Shown: positions 1-6,499, counted from the stretch's first letter. The stretch is DNA of 7,903 bases from Candidatus Saliniplasma halalkaliphilum (GCA_019594235.1 JAFDTG010000070.1:1-7903); one strand, 5' to 3'. Numbers and translations are program-made. Notes: a model not told the origin generated them from the letters alone.

Positions 1-38
1 CGGCCCCGTGAAGTGGTTGAAACCCAATTAGTTATTAG

Positions 39-46
39 ATATATAG
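39..46 (+). promoter_or_regulatory. Possible TATA box for purQ
   Basis: The AT-rich stretch ATATATAG fits an archaeal TATA box. It would start transcription near position 68 and give a leader of about 65 nt before purQ. A second AT-rich stretch around 56-70 is an alternative, so the exact site is uncertain. The first 28 bases of the window are more GC-rich. They may be the end of an upstream gene: frame 2 reads GPVKWLKPN and then stops at 29-31, while frame 1 stays open to 105. Neither reading is recognisable. Confidence 0.3.
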
Positions 47-99
47 TTTTGGCTTCTATATTCTATATTGTAAAGTTCGATTATAGAAAATGTTTATTA

Positions 100-134
100 A
101 AGTGAATTCTTTTTCACTTCAAGGAGATTCACTT
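100..134 (+). promoter_or_regulatory. Two alternative hairpins in the purQ leader
   Basis: AAGTGAA at 100-106 is perfectly complementary to TTCACTT at 113-119 (6-nt loop). The same TTCACTT recurs at 128-134, running into the TTG start. Pairing 100-107 with 127-134 gives 8 bp plus one U-G pair, and would cover the last base of the AAGGAG ribosome site and two bases of the start codon. The two pairings exclude each other, because the left arm is shared. This is visible in the sequence; any regulatory role is inference. Confidence 0.35.
121..126 (+). promoter_or_regulatory. Ribosome-binding site deciding the TTG start of purQ
   Basis: AAGGAG lies 6 nt ahead of the TTG at 133-135. No ATG or GTG gives the conserved PurQ N-terminus, and the next in-frame Met is near residue 44, past the family's first conserved block. 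The site therefore supports a TTG start. Confidence 0.7.
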
Positions 135-960
135 GAAACGAGAAGATATTAAAGTCGCCGTGCTTCGGATAGAAGGAACCAATTGTGAAGAAGAATCCTA
201 CAGAGCTTTCAAAAAGCTGGGTACAGACGCTGAAAAAGTACATCTTAAACAATTATTAGATATGGATGTAACTGAAGGAGAGAGAAGAGATCTAAATGAT
301 TTCCACATAGTGATGATACCAGGTGGGTTTTCTGCAGGTGACTATATAAGAGCCGGAGCCATCTTCGGTGCTAGGTTGAAAAGTGGACTTGGTGAGGAGT
401 TAAAGAATTTTGTCAAAACAGGTAAACCTGTATTGGGTATTTGTAATGGGTTCCAGGTTCTTGTAGAAAGTGGTATCTTACCAGCCCTTAACGGAAAGAT
501 CACTAACGTTCCAGAAGCTGCACTCGAAACTAATGACAGTAACAAGTTCGAATGTCGACCTACACTATTAAAAGTTGAGGAGAACTCCAAATGTGTTTTC
601 ACTAAAATGTACGAAGAAGGAGAAACCGTTCTTTTCCCATCAGCTCATGCAGAGGGGAAATTCGTCGTTGACAGCGAAGACAAAATCGAGAAACTAAAAG
701 AAAATGGTCGGATAGTTTTCACATATACCACTCCCGACGGGACTTCGCCAGAATACCCGTGGAACCCAAATGGATCTATAGAAAACATCGCTGGTATTTG
801 TAATCCTGAAGGTAACGTTTTAGGACTTATGCCCCATCCTGAAAGAGTATTTGAGAAATACACAAACCCTGACTGGACTAGGAAATGCAAAGAACACTCA
901 AAGGGAGATGGAAAGCTCATTTTCGAAAGTGTAGTGAAATACGTAGAAGAAAACTATTGA
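133..960 (+). CDS. purQ: Phosphoribosylformylglycinamidine synthase, glutaminase subunit PurQ
   Basis: PurQ releases ammonia from glutamine for the PurL subunit, which converts FGAR to FGAM in the fourth step of purine synthesis in the cytoplasm. The 275 residues form one class I glutamine amidotransferase domain. The N-terminus has the family pattern VLRIEGTNCEEE (10-21). Next come PGGFSAGDYIRAGA (63-76), the nucleophile elbow GICNGFQ with Cys104, AHAEGKF (171-177), NPNGS near 211-215, and MPHPER with catalytic His235 and Glu237. All key residues are intact. From memory it is longer than the roughly 225-residue bacterial small PurQ. The start is TTG with a good AAGGAG. Neither purL nor purS is in the window. 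The stop codon directly abuts the stop of the convergent trkA gene. Function is secure from the motifs. Confidence 0.96.
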   Translation: MKREDIKVAVLRIEGTNCEEESYRAFKKLGTDAEKVHLKQLLDMDVTEGERRDLNDFHIVMIPGGFSAGDYIRAGAIFGARLKSGLGEELKNFVKTGKPVLGICNGFQVLVESGILPALNGKITNVPEAALETNDSNKFECRPTLLKVEENSKCVFTKMYEEGETVLFPSAHAEGKFVVDSEDKIEKLKENGRIVFTYTTPDGTSPEYPWNPNGSIENIAGICNPEGNVLGLMPHPERVFEKYTNPDWTRKCKEHSKGDGKLIFESVVKYVEENY

Positions 961-1620
961 TCATAATCTAACCCAACGATTCAACTTGTGGATTTCCTCC
1001 AATTTGCCGATTACAATAAATTTGTCATCTTTTTTTATAAATTCGTTGCTACTGGGATTTGGTATGAATTTATCTTTTCTTTTTATCCCTATAACTCTAG
1101 CACCGGTTTTTTCTCTTATTTTTGAGTGTGCCAATCTTCTCCCAACTAGCTGAGAATGTGAAGGGATATTTATTTTTGTGATTTCGATATCCTGGGCCAC
1201 AGTAATTTTATCCAAAAACTCAGCTATATGGGGGTGAAGGGCATACTTTGTAATATATTTCGCTCCGATAACGGTCTCAGGTACGACATAATCAGCACCA
1301 GCGCCGTAAAGTTTTCCAATGTTTTCTCTTCGATTAACTACCGACATCACCTCAATATCGGTGTTCAGTGATTTTGATTCTAATATTATGAATGCATTTG
1401 TGATGTCACTGTCTGTCGCAGCTATTAATTTCTCAGCGTCCATAATACCGGCCCCGATCAATGTGTTTTCATCTGTCGGATCTCCTTGAACGGTATGCGC
1501 GGATGTTTTAGATAATCTATTTTCATCTTCATCTATAACTATAATCCTGTTTCCAGATGCAGCTAACCTTTTCAAAATATTTTGACCCACGCTTCCATAA
1601 CCACATAAGATTATCTTCAT
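961..1620 (-). CDS. trkA: TrkA-family RCK protein (K+ transport regulatory subunit)
   Basis: This soluble NAD(H)/nucleotide-binding protein is of the type that gates K+ channels or Trk/Ktr transporters from the cytoplasmic face. The 219 residues hold one RCK unit. The N-lobe is a Rossmann fold (about 1-125) with CGYGSVG (6-12), an acidic residue ending beta 2 (IVIDEDE, Asp30) and GDPTDE (46-51). The C-lobe (about 145-219) ends with FIVIGKLEEIHKL. There is no membrane segment, so it needs a pore partner. Its ATG overlaps the stop of the upstream channel-like gene by 4 nt (ATGA, 1617-1620), with AGAGGT 7 nt ahead, so translation is probably coupled. The natural partner is that channel; a distant TrkH/TrkG cannot be excluded. 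The family call is firm, the partner inferred. Confidence 0.9.
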   Translation of the reverse strand: MKIILCGYGSVGQNILKRLAASGNRIIVIDEDENRLSKTSAHTVQGDPTDENTLIGAGIMDAEKLIAATDSDITNAFIILESKSLNTDIEVMSVVNRRENIGKLYGAGADYVVPETVIGAKYITKYALHPHIAEFLDKITVAQDIEITKINIPSHSQLVGRRLAHSKIREKTGARVIGIKRKDKFIPNPSSNEFIKKDDKFIVIGKLEEIHKLNRWVRL

Positions 1621-2636
1621 GCTGCATACCTCTTCAGATTTTTCAATTGTTCCACATTCCCCAATACGAGTATTATGTCACCAGGTAGTAATTTGTCAGA
1701 CGGTGACACGGACACTTTCAAATCTCCATTTTCCCATATACCAACCACAGCAGCTCCTGTTTTTTTACCGATGTCCGCTTCCTTTATGGTTTTTCCAGCT
1801 ATATCAGAGTCTTCTGTGATGTTCATCTGATCGATTTTTAAGCCTTCCAGTAGTTCTTCCCCTTTTTCACCGATATCTATCAATGATTCATCTATAGCTT
1901 TAGCTCCGATCATAGCACCGGTTATAGATTTCGACGACACCACATGGTCTGCTCCAGCTCTCCTTAAAATGCCCTCGTGCCTGGTTTTTTCAACACTACT
2001 CACTATCCGAATATTTTCATTTATCTTATTAGCTGTTAGACAGATAAACGCATTCGTGGAATCATCTTCTACAGCTACAAGAGAAAAAGCATTTTCTATA
2101 TTCGCCCTATCCAGAGTTTTCATCTTCGTGGAATCCCCAGCTATGAATGGAATTCTAGATTGATTTAACTTATTAATTTTTTCTTCGTCGTTTGTTATTA
2201 CCAAAAAATCTACATTGTGAGAATTCAAATTTCTAATCACTTCTTTTCCCATCCCAGAATAACCACAAACTATGACATGATCTTTCTCAGGTAAACTGAC
2301 CTTTTTCTTTTTTAAGGCTCTTTTCATGGACCTTTCAAGCCAAGGACCGACGACTATCTGCAGACCTATACCCATGGTAGCAACCCCTCCAAGGACTACT
2401 ATTATCGTTAAGGTCATACCATATCTACTGGTAAATGTCATACCGGCAGGATAACTACCAAGTGTTGAGAGGGTCACAATAGTCCAGTACATCGATTCTA
2501 AAATTGTGGGTTGGTATCCTTCGTGGATCTTAACTAAAATGAATCCTATATTGCCTAGTATCACAACTGATATTATACCAAGTGAAAGTAAAAGCAATCT
2601 GTTTTTTAAAGTGAACCGGTCAAGTATTTTTGCCAT
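1617..2636 (-). CDS. Two-helix K+ channel-like protein with RCK domain, atypical selectivity filter
   Basis: This resembles MthK/Kch-type channels: a short membrane pore followed by a cytoplasmic RCK gating domain. In 339 residues I see TM1 (about 13-36), a pore helix and loop (about 48-64), TM2 (about 73-97), a basic linker (RALKKKK, 106-112), an RCK N-lobe (about 119-240, CGYSGMGKEV at 124-133, GDST at 167-170) and an RCK C-lobe (about 256-339, ending DIILVLGNVEQL). The pore helix SMYWTIVTLSTLG aligns well with MthK. Where K+ channels carry TVGYGD, however, this protein reads TLGSYP (58-63). The reading was checked codon by codon and no frameshift is apparent. K+ selectivity is therefore not assured. 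No Shine-Dalgarno precedes the ATG, and a TATA box lies about 36 nt ahead. It is translationally coupled to trkA. Confidence 0.85.
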   Translation of the reverse strand: MAKILDRFTLKNRLLLLSLGIISVVILGNIGFILVKIHEGYQPTILESMYWTIVTLSTLGSYPAGMTFTSRYGMTLTIIVVLGGVATMGIGLQIVVGPWLERSMKRALKKKKVSLPEKDHVIVCGYSGMGKEVIRNLNSHNVDFLVITNDEEKINKLNQSRIPFIAGDSTKMKTLDRANIENAFSLVAVEDDSTNAFICLTANKINENIRIVSSVEKTRHEGILRRAGADHVVSSKSITGAMIGAKAIDESLIDIGEKGEELLEGLKIDQMNITEDSDIAGKTIKEADIGKKTGAAVVGIWENGDLKVSVSPSDKLLPGDIILVLGNVEQLKNLKRYAA

Positions 2637-2661
2637 ATTTACTCATTAATAATTGGATACT

Positions 2662-2676
2662 AAAAAGGTATATAAA
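2662..2676 (-). promoter_or_regulatory. TATA box of the channel-trkA unit, with a T-tract
   Basis: On the - strand TTTATATA (2676-2669) is centred about 36 nt ahead of the channel ATG, predicting a start near 2646 and a leader of about 10 nt. A T5 run (2666-2662) directly downstream could also serve as a weak archaeal terminator for ribK, whose stop is at 2690. Together these suggest a transcription boundary in this 53-nt gap. Confidence 0.5.
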
Positions 2677-2689
2677 TTATATGTATATA

Positions 2690-3094
2690 TCAAAACCAAA
2701 CTGTTGCTTTTATTTCATCGCCATCTTTTAATCCCAGTTCTTTTCTAAAATTAGTATTAGATATAAATTCAGCTGTTTTTTTGTAATCTGACTTTTCCGG
2801 TAAAACTAATGCGCTTTTTATTCCATTGATCTCAGCTCTGAAGGAATTTACGGGACCGAATTTCTTTTCCCCCTCTTTAAAACCTTCGATTATAGTACCT
2901 TTGTTATTACGTATATTTTTAAATTTCTTAACACTTTCTTCCTCAAGTTTAACGTTCAAAGTTCCCTCGTATGGGTCTATCCCCATCTTATTGATGAACT
3001 GCTTTCTGTACCCTTCTTTAGAAAGAAAATATTGTCCTTCCTCTTTACCAGAAACCAATTTTCCCTTCAGTACAATAGTTTGTTTTTCTTCCAT
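2690..3094 (-). CDS. ribK: CTP-dependent riboflavin kinase (DUF120)
   Basis: This archaeal enzyme phosphorylates riboflavin to FMN using CTP rather than ATP (EC 2.7.1.161). The 134 residues match the whole catalytic domain as in Methanocaldococcus jannaschii RibK: the glycine loop VSGKEEGQYFLS (14-25), the signature PYEGTLNVKL (41-50) with Thr45 and Asn47 at the metal/nucleotide-binding positions, VNSFRAEINGIKSALVLPE (82-100) and the C-terminal FRKELGLKDGDEIK (116-129). It lacks the N-terminal winged helix found in many archaeal DUF120 regulator-kinase fusions, so it is kinase only. It sits 23 nt behind the PIN gene. I see no Shine-Dalgarno, and a TATA-like run lies 26 nt ahead, so a leaderless transcript is possible. 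No other riboflavin gene is nearby. Confidence 0.93.
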   Translation of the reverse strand: MEEKQTIVLKGKLVSGKEEGQYFLSKEGYRKQFINKMGIDPYEGTLNVKLEEESVKKFKNIRNNKGTIIEGFKEGEKKFGPVNSFRAEINGIKSALVLPEKSDYKKTAEFISNTNFRKELGLKDGDEIKATVWF

Positions 3095-3113
3095 AAAACC
3101 AGGGAATAAGAGA

Positions 3114-3127
3114 TGATTTAAAAATAT
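3114..3127 (-). promoter_or_regulatory. Possible TATA element for leaderless ribK transcript
   Basis: The - strand reads ATATTTTTAAAT here, centred about 26 nt ahead of the ribK ATG (3094). That is the archaeal TATA-to-start distance for a leaderless message, and the gene has no Shine-Dalgarno. It overlaps the 3' end of the PIN gene and the sequence is only moderately TATA-like. Confidence 0.3.
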
Positions 3128-3471
3128 TCCCCAATTACCTCGAGATGAGATTTACTTCTTAAAAAAGCAACAGGGTGATCCATTTCTCTAACTCTGTTCT
3201 TCAATATTTTATCATTGGTAACCAATATACCATCAAGCTTCTGAACAGCTTCGATAACTCCTTCATCTCTTTGGGACTTAACTTTGACTGTGTCATATTT
3301 AGATGCTAGTTTTTTTGCATCCTTTCTTCCCAATCTTTCAAGTTCACCAATAACAGAACTAGGAACATATACATCAGGATTGATGAACAGCCGCTCCAAT
3401 TCCATATCTAAGTTGATATTGAATTGAAAGGGCATAATTAGTGCGTTGGCATCTAATACAACATTTACCAT
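3118..3471 (-). CDS. PIN-domain nuclease-like protein, archaeal COG1412 (Fcf1-like) type
   Basis: PIN domains are metal-dependent RNases. This 117-residue protein starts VVLDANALIMPFQFNINLD (4-22), the N-terminal pattern of a widespread archaeal single-domain family related to eukaryotic Fcf1/Utp24 rRNA-processing proteins (COG1412, from memory). The acidic set is present: Asp7, Glu43 (IGELERLG), Asp69 (QRDEGVIEA) and Asp87 in ILVTNDK (82-88). It is probably a housekeeping RNA-processing nuclease rather than a VapC toxin, since no antitoxin gene adjoins it: the upstream neighbour is cysC, 21 nt away, and the downstream neighbour is ribK. There is no Shine-Dalgarno, and a TATA-like box lies 26 nt ahead of the ATG inside the end of cysC. 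The substrate cannot be read from the sequence. Confidence 0.88.
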   Translation of the reverse strand: MVNVVLDANALIMPFQFNINLDMELERLFINPDVYVPSSVIGELERLGRKDAKKLASKYDTVKVKSQRDEGVIEAVQKLDGILVTNDKILKNRVREMDHPVAFLRSKSHLEVIGEYF

Positions 3472-3490
3472 GTATAAACTAAAATATAGA

Positions 3491-3504
3491 GATTATATAT
3501 ATCC
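3491..3504 (-). promoter_or_regulatory. Likely TATA box for leaderless PIN-ribK transcript
   Basis: GGATATATATAATC on the - strand, inside the last codons of cysC, is centred about 26 nt ahead of the PIN gene ATG (3471). That gene has no Shine-Dalgarno. The spacing fits a leaderless archaeal promoter, so the PIN gene may be expressed independently of the sulfate operon. Confidence 0.45.
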
Positions 3505-4074
3505 ATTCTCCTCAAGATAATCGATCACGCTTTGAACACTTTCATCAACTGTTTCCTTATGTGTGTTCAACTTTATTTCCGGGTTCTCAGGTTCTTCATA
3601 TGGATCGGATATACCTGTAAAGTTATCGATCTCACCTTTTCTAGCCATTTTATAAAGTCCTTTAACGTCCCTTTCTTCACATACTGATACAGGGCAGTGT
3701 ACATGGACTTCGATGAAATTAGTTACCATTTCCCTTGTTTTATTCCTTCTTGCAATATATGGCGATATAAATGAGGCTAGAACGCTTATCCCGTTTCTTG
3801 AAAGTAACTTTGCTACAAAACTAACTCGTTCTATATTGGTGTCTCTATCTTCTTTTGTAAATCCGAGATCTTTAGTTAAATGCTGACGTACGATATCCCC
3901 ATCTAGCCGTTCAACTAAATGTCCATGTTCTTCTTCTAGTCGGTTTGCTACTCTATCCGCTACTGCAGATTTTCCGCTGCCTGACAATCCAGTAAACCAA
4001 AGGGTAAATCCGTCTTTCGTATTTGTTTTACTCCACTTTTTCTCGTTAACCATTACATTTTTGTTTTTAGACAT
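3493..4074 (-). CDS. cysC: Adenylylsulfate (APS) kinase
   Basis: The enzyme phosphorylates APS at the 3' position with ATP, giving PAPS, the activated sulfate donor for reduction or sulfotransfer. The 193 residues are full length and canonical: P-loop GLSGSGKS (29-36), RLDGDIVR (56-63), LGFTKEDRDTNIERV (70-84), SFISPY (101-106) with Ser104 at the position of the phosphoserine in the E. coli enzyme, and GLYKMARKGEIDNFTGISDPYE (139-160), the mobile lid. It is the last gene of the sulfate operon, 13 nt behind the DHH gene, with a strong AGGTGG 4 nt ahead of the ATG. It is a single-domain kinase, not fused to ATP sulfurylase. I see nothing unusual in the catalytic residues. Confidence 0.96.
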   Translation of the reverse strand: MSKNKNVMVNEKKWSKTNTKDGFTLWFTGLSGSGKSAVADRVANRLEEEHGHLVERLDGDIVRQHLTKDLGFTKEDRDTNIERVSFVAKLLSRNGISVLASFISPYIARRNKTREMVTNFIEVHVHCPVSVCEERDVKGLYKMARKGEIDNFTGISDPYEEPENPEIKLNTHKETVDESVQSVIDYLEENGYI

Positions 4075-4087
4075 ATTTCCACCTAAT

Positions 4088-5083
4088 TTATTCTTCGAGT
4101 TGTTTCACAATATCTTTCAAAAACTCATCTTTATCTGATGTTGGTATAACCATCCCCACAACATCTTCTTTTCCACCAGCTGAATATCCTTCTTCTTTAG
4201 CTTTATCGATGATCTCTTCAGAATTGGGTATCGGTCCTCGAATGTATACCTGACATTCGCCTTCTTTGAACTTGCAGTTGGAAACTATTACGATCTTATC
4301 TTCTCTACTCCAAGCTATTTTTCGAGTTACTGTAGAAATTATGTTAAAAGGTGATTCCATCTCTTTGAACAATACATTTTTACCGATTTCTTCGATATTT
4401 CCGTGGGCTTCTTTTTCCACTGCAGATTTTAATTTCTCGACATTTTCTTTCAAACCTTCGATGTTCAAGACTTCTCCAGGACTTTCGAGATCCTTCAACT
4501 GATGAGGCATCTGTTCGATTTCAAATCTGTTACCCAATTTATAAAGAGAATCTAGATATTCAGCGCATCTGAGTAAATCTTCAAAATCTACGTCCCACCT
4601 GTCCATCAACTGTTCAATTACCTCGATTGCATATCCATTTTCTTTTAGTTTGTCTTCTCGATCTCCAAAGGCTCCAAGTACAGTCAGAAGATTCGGTTCA
4701 TGATTAAAATATTCACCGACAACCCAAGAGGCGCTTGGATATCTCTTTGGAGACTTCCCATATATCACAGGATTATGATGTAGTTTAACATCATGTTTTT
4801 CCTGAAGATGGTGATCGAATATGAACACATCACTAAATTGATTTAAGAAACCGATTGATTCTTCTGGTAACGCCATATCCGCAACGATTATAATGTCTGG
4901 ATCGATCTCGTTTATTCTGTCCCTATCACCTTCATTCAAGTAATAATTACCAATAGAAGGAGTTAAAGTTTCAAGATCTGATAATTTCTTCAGTATTAGC
5001 GCCGCCGAAGACATCCCATCTGTATCCCAGTGATGGATTAGCAGTCCCTTCTCATACTTTAAATCGTTTAGACTGTTGTCCAT
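4088..5083 (-). CDS. DHH-family phosphoesterase, candidate PAP phosphatase
   Basis: A DHH/RecJ-superfamily metal-dependent phosphoesterase of 331 residues. The four metal-binding motifs are intact: HHWDTD (17-22), VADMAL with Asp69, FDHH (89-92) and GDRED with Asp141. A helical linker (about 150-230) leads to a DHHA1-like C-terminal domain ending SAGGKEDVVGMVIP (301-314), where GGK replaces the usual GGGH. It lies between sat and cysC, 9 nt after sat, with AAGGTG overlapping the sat stop codon, so it is clearly co-transcribed. Related NrnA proteins hydrolyse both nanoRNA and PAP. PAP is the by-product of PAPS use, so I infer a PAP phosphatase. Alternatives are a nanoRNase or a RecJ-like exonuclease; superfamily membership is sure, the substrate is not. 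Confidence 0.88.
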   Translation of the reverse strand: MDNSLNDLKYEKGLLIHHWDTDGMSSAALILKKLSDLETLTPSIGNYYLNEGDRDRINEIDPDIIIVADMALPEESIGFLNQFSDVFIFDHHLQEKHDVKLHHNPVIYGKSPKRYPSASWVVGEYFNHEPNLLTVLGAFGDREDKLKENGYAIEVIEQLMDRWDVDFEDLLRCAEYLDSLYKLGNRFEIEQMPHQLKDLESPGEVLNIEGLKENVEKLKSAVEKEAHGNIEEIGKNVLFKEMESPFNIISTVTRKIAWSREDKIVIVSNCKFKEGECQVYIRGPIPNSEEIIDKAKEEGYSAGGKEDVVGMVIPTSDKDEFLKDIVKQLEE

Positions 5084-5092
5084 TTCAACACC

Positions 5093-6235
5093 TTATTCAA
5101 CAAATTTGTGTTCTTTCTCAGCAACATTTTTAGCGACTTCTGGCCTCATCATACGTGCTGGAGGTGTCTTTCCTTCTTTGAACATCTTTCTCATCTTTGT
5201 ACCGCTGAAATTCTCACGATGTTCATCATCATGTGGACATATGAAACCATCAACTGCACCACTACATTTTTCACAGTATGTGAATGATTTGAAGAAAACA
5301 GGAGTTATACCGATATCTGGGAATTTATCGAATATGTCCTGTGCTGCATATGGTCCGTAATAATCCCCAACTCCTGCATGATCCCTACCTACGATGAAAT
5401 GTGTACAGCCGAAATTCTTCCTCATAATAGCGTGGAATATTGCTTCTTTAGGTCCAGCGTATCTCATCTCGGCTTCAAGTATACTCATAACAGCTCTATC
5501 TTTTAGATAATAATTATCCATTAAGGTATCGTATGCATCTAAGATTACTTCATCTAGATAATCTCCCTTCTTCTTTTTACCTATAATAGGATTGATGAAT
5601 ATACCGTCAACGAAAGTTAGAGCAGTTTTTTGAACGTATTCGTGACCAAGATGTGGAACATTTCGAGTCTGGAAACCTACAATAGTTCTCCATCCTTTCT
5701 CCTTAAACAATATCCGGGTTTCCATAGGCTTTAGATGATACTTTTCGAAAGGTGTGGTGTTCTCTTTAAGCTGATATATTTCACCACCGATCAAATAATC
5801 ATTCATCTGCATTGTTTTCTTTACACCAGGATGTTCAATATCATCTGTTCCATATATTTTTTCAGCCATCTCTTCTTTATCGAACCCATATATATCTTCG
5901 ACTTCCATTAGACCGAAACTTTCACCGTTTTCGTCTTTTAGTATGACTTCTTCACCAACTGAGTACTCATCTTTTTCAGGTATGTCAATAACTATCGGTA
6001 ATGTCCACGCGATATCACTAGATAATCTAGAATGTTCTAAAACGTTATCAAAATCTTCTTGAACCATGAATCCTTCTAATGGACTGTAAACACCTGTTGA
6101 TATATTGAATGCATCCTTACGAAGTTCACTATTCAACTGTAAAGATTTCATCTCTTCTGCTTCTTCTAACAATCTATCTTTTTTCTTTCCCGTAAGCATA
6201 CGGTTTACTAACGTACCGCCATGTGGTTTAGACAT
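5093..6235 (-). CDS. sat: Sulfate adenylyltransferase (ATP sulfurylase)
   Basis: The enzyme joins sulfate and ATP to give APS and pyrophosphate, the entry step of sulfate activation (it also runs backwards in dissimilatory sulfur oxidation). The 380 residues form the monofunctional homo-oligomer type. The N-terminal PUA-like domain (about 1-165) includes GVYSPLEGFM (48-57). The catalytic domain has QTRNVPHLGHE (189-199), the QTRN and HxxH nucleotide motif, and GRDHAGVG (283-290). A zinc-site cysteine cluster, CEKC (321-324) with CPHDDEHR (333-340), precedes SGTKMR (344-349). The C-terminus stops at residue 380, with no APS-kinase-like domain. GAGGG, overlapping the stop of the RHH gene, lies 8 nt ahead of the ATG. 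With a separate cysC two genes on, an assimilatory or sulfation role is likelier than a dissimilatory one. Confidence 0.96.
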   Translation of the reverse strand: MSKPHGGTLVNRMLTGKKKDRLLEEAEEMKSLQLNSELRKDAFNISTGVYSPLEGFMVQEDFDNVLEHSRLSSDIAWTLPIVIDIPEKDEYSVGEEVILKDENGESFGLMEVEDIYGFDKEEMAEKIYGTDDIEHPGVKKTMQMNDYLIGGEIYQLKENTTPFEKYHLKPMETRILFKEKGWRTIVGFQTRNVPHLGHEYVQKTALTFVDGIFINPIIGKKKKGDYLDEVILDAYDTLMDNYYLKDRAVMSILEAEMRYAGPKEAIFHAIMRKNFGCTHFIVGRDHAGVGDYYGPYAAQDIFDKFPDIGITPVFFKSFTYCEKCSGAVDGFICPHDDEHRENFSGTKMRKMFKEGKTPPARMMRPEVAKNVAEKEHKFVE

Positions 6236-6246
6236 AATATGATCCC

Positions 6247-6474
6247 TCAGTCAAGGTAACCTAAAGCTCTCAATCTTTCTTTTACTTTCTCTTCATCTTC
6301 TTCAGAGAAGCTTTCTTTCTCCTTTTCTTCCTCTTCGATGCTTGAAATTACTTGCCGAAGTACATAGGTAACATAACTAGATATTGAGTTGAATCCTGTA
6401 CCTTCCATTCTCTTTTTTATCTTTTTAGCTAACGGTTTAGGTATCGAAACTGTCGTATATTTTTTTGAACTCAT
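6247..6474 (-). CDS. Ribbon-helix-helix DNA-binding protein, probable operon regulator
   Basis: A 75-residue protein with an N-terminal CopG/Arc-like ribbon-helix-helix: the beta strand YTTVSIPKP (6-14), helix 1 (15-24), a turn at TGFNS (26-30), and helix 2 SISSYVTYVLRQVISSI (30-46). A highly charged helix follows (47-69), ending ERLRALGYLD (66-75). Such proteins bind DNA as dimers through the paired strand. It is the first gene of the sulfate operon, 11 nt before sat, and has its own AAGGAAGTGA 4 nt before the ATG. It is not a typical toxin-antitoxin partner, since no toxin adjoins. Its promoter carries phased inverted half-sites, so autoregulation of sat-DHH-cysC is likely but inferred. The charged tail may be a ligand- or partner-binding part. 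Confidence 0.82.
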   Translation of the reverse strand: MSSKKYTTVSIPKPLAKKIKKRMEGTGFNSISSYVTYVLRQVISSIEEEEKEKESFSEEDEEKVKERLRALGYLD

Positions 6475-6499
6475 GATTTCACTTCCTTTAACTATATTT

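Noticed and set aside
1..30. GC-richer start of the window with GTGGTTGAAACCC, like a tRNA T-arm
   Set aside because: The T-loop consensus TTCRA is absent and no acceptor or CCA end follows. A coding tail is as likely, and neither can be supported.
342..602. Open frame antisense to purQ
   Set aside because: It lies wholly within purQ, which is a strong family match, and its product shows no recognisable motif.
2826..3116. Plus-strand open frame across ribK
   Set aside because: It is a shadow of ribK with a low-complexity hydrophobic/serine-rich product and no ribosome site.
3118..3471. VapC toxin of a toxin-antitoxin pair
   Set aside because: No small antitoxin gene adjoins, and the N-terminal pattern fits the solitary archaeal COG1412 family better.
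5170..5275. Cysteine/histidine cluster as a separate zinc-finger protein
   Set aside because: It is in frame inside Sat, at the position of the known zinc site of thermophilic ATP sulfurylases.
6247..6474. RHH protein as an antitoxin
   Set aside because: The next gene is sat, not a toxin, and the promoter layout fits an operon regulator.
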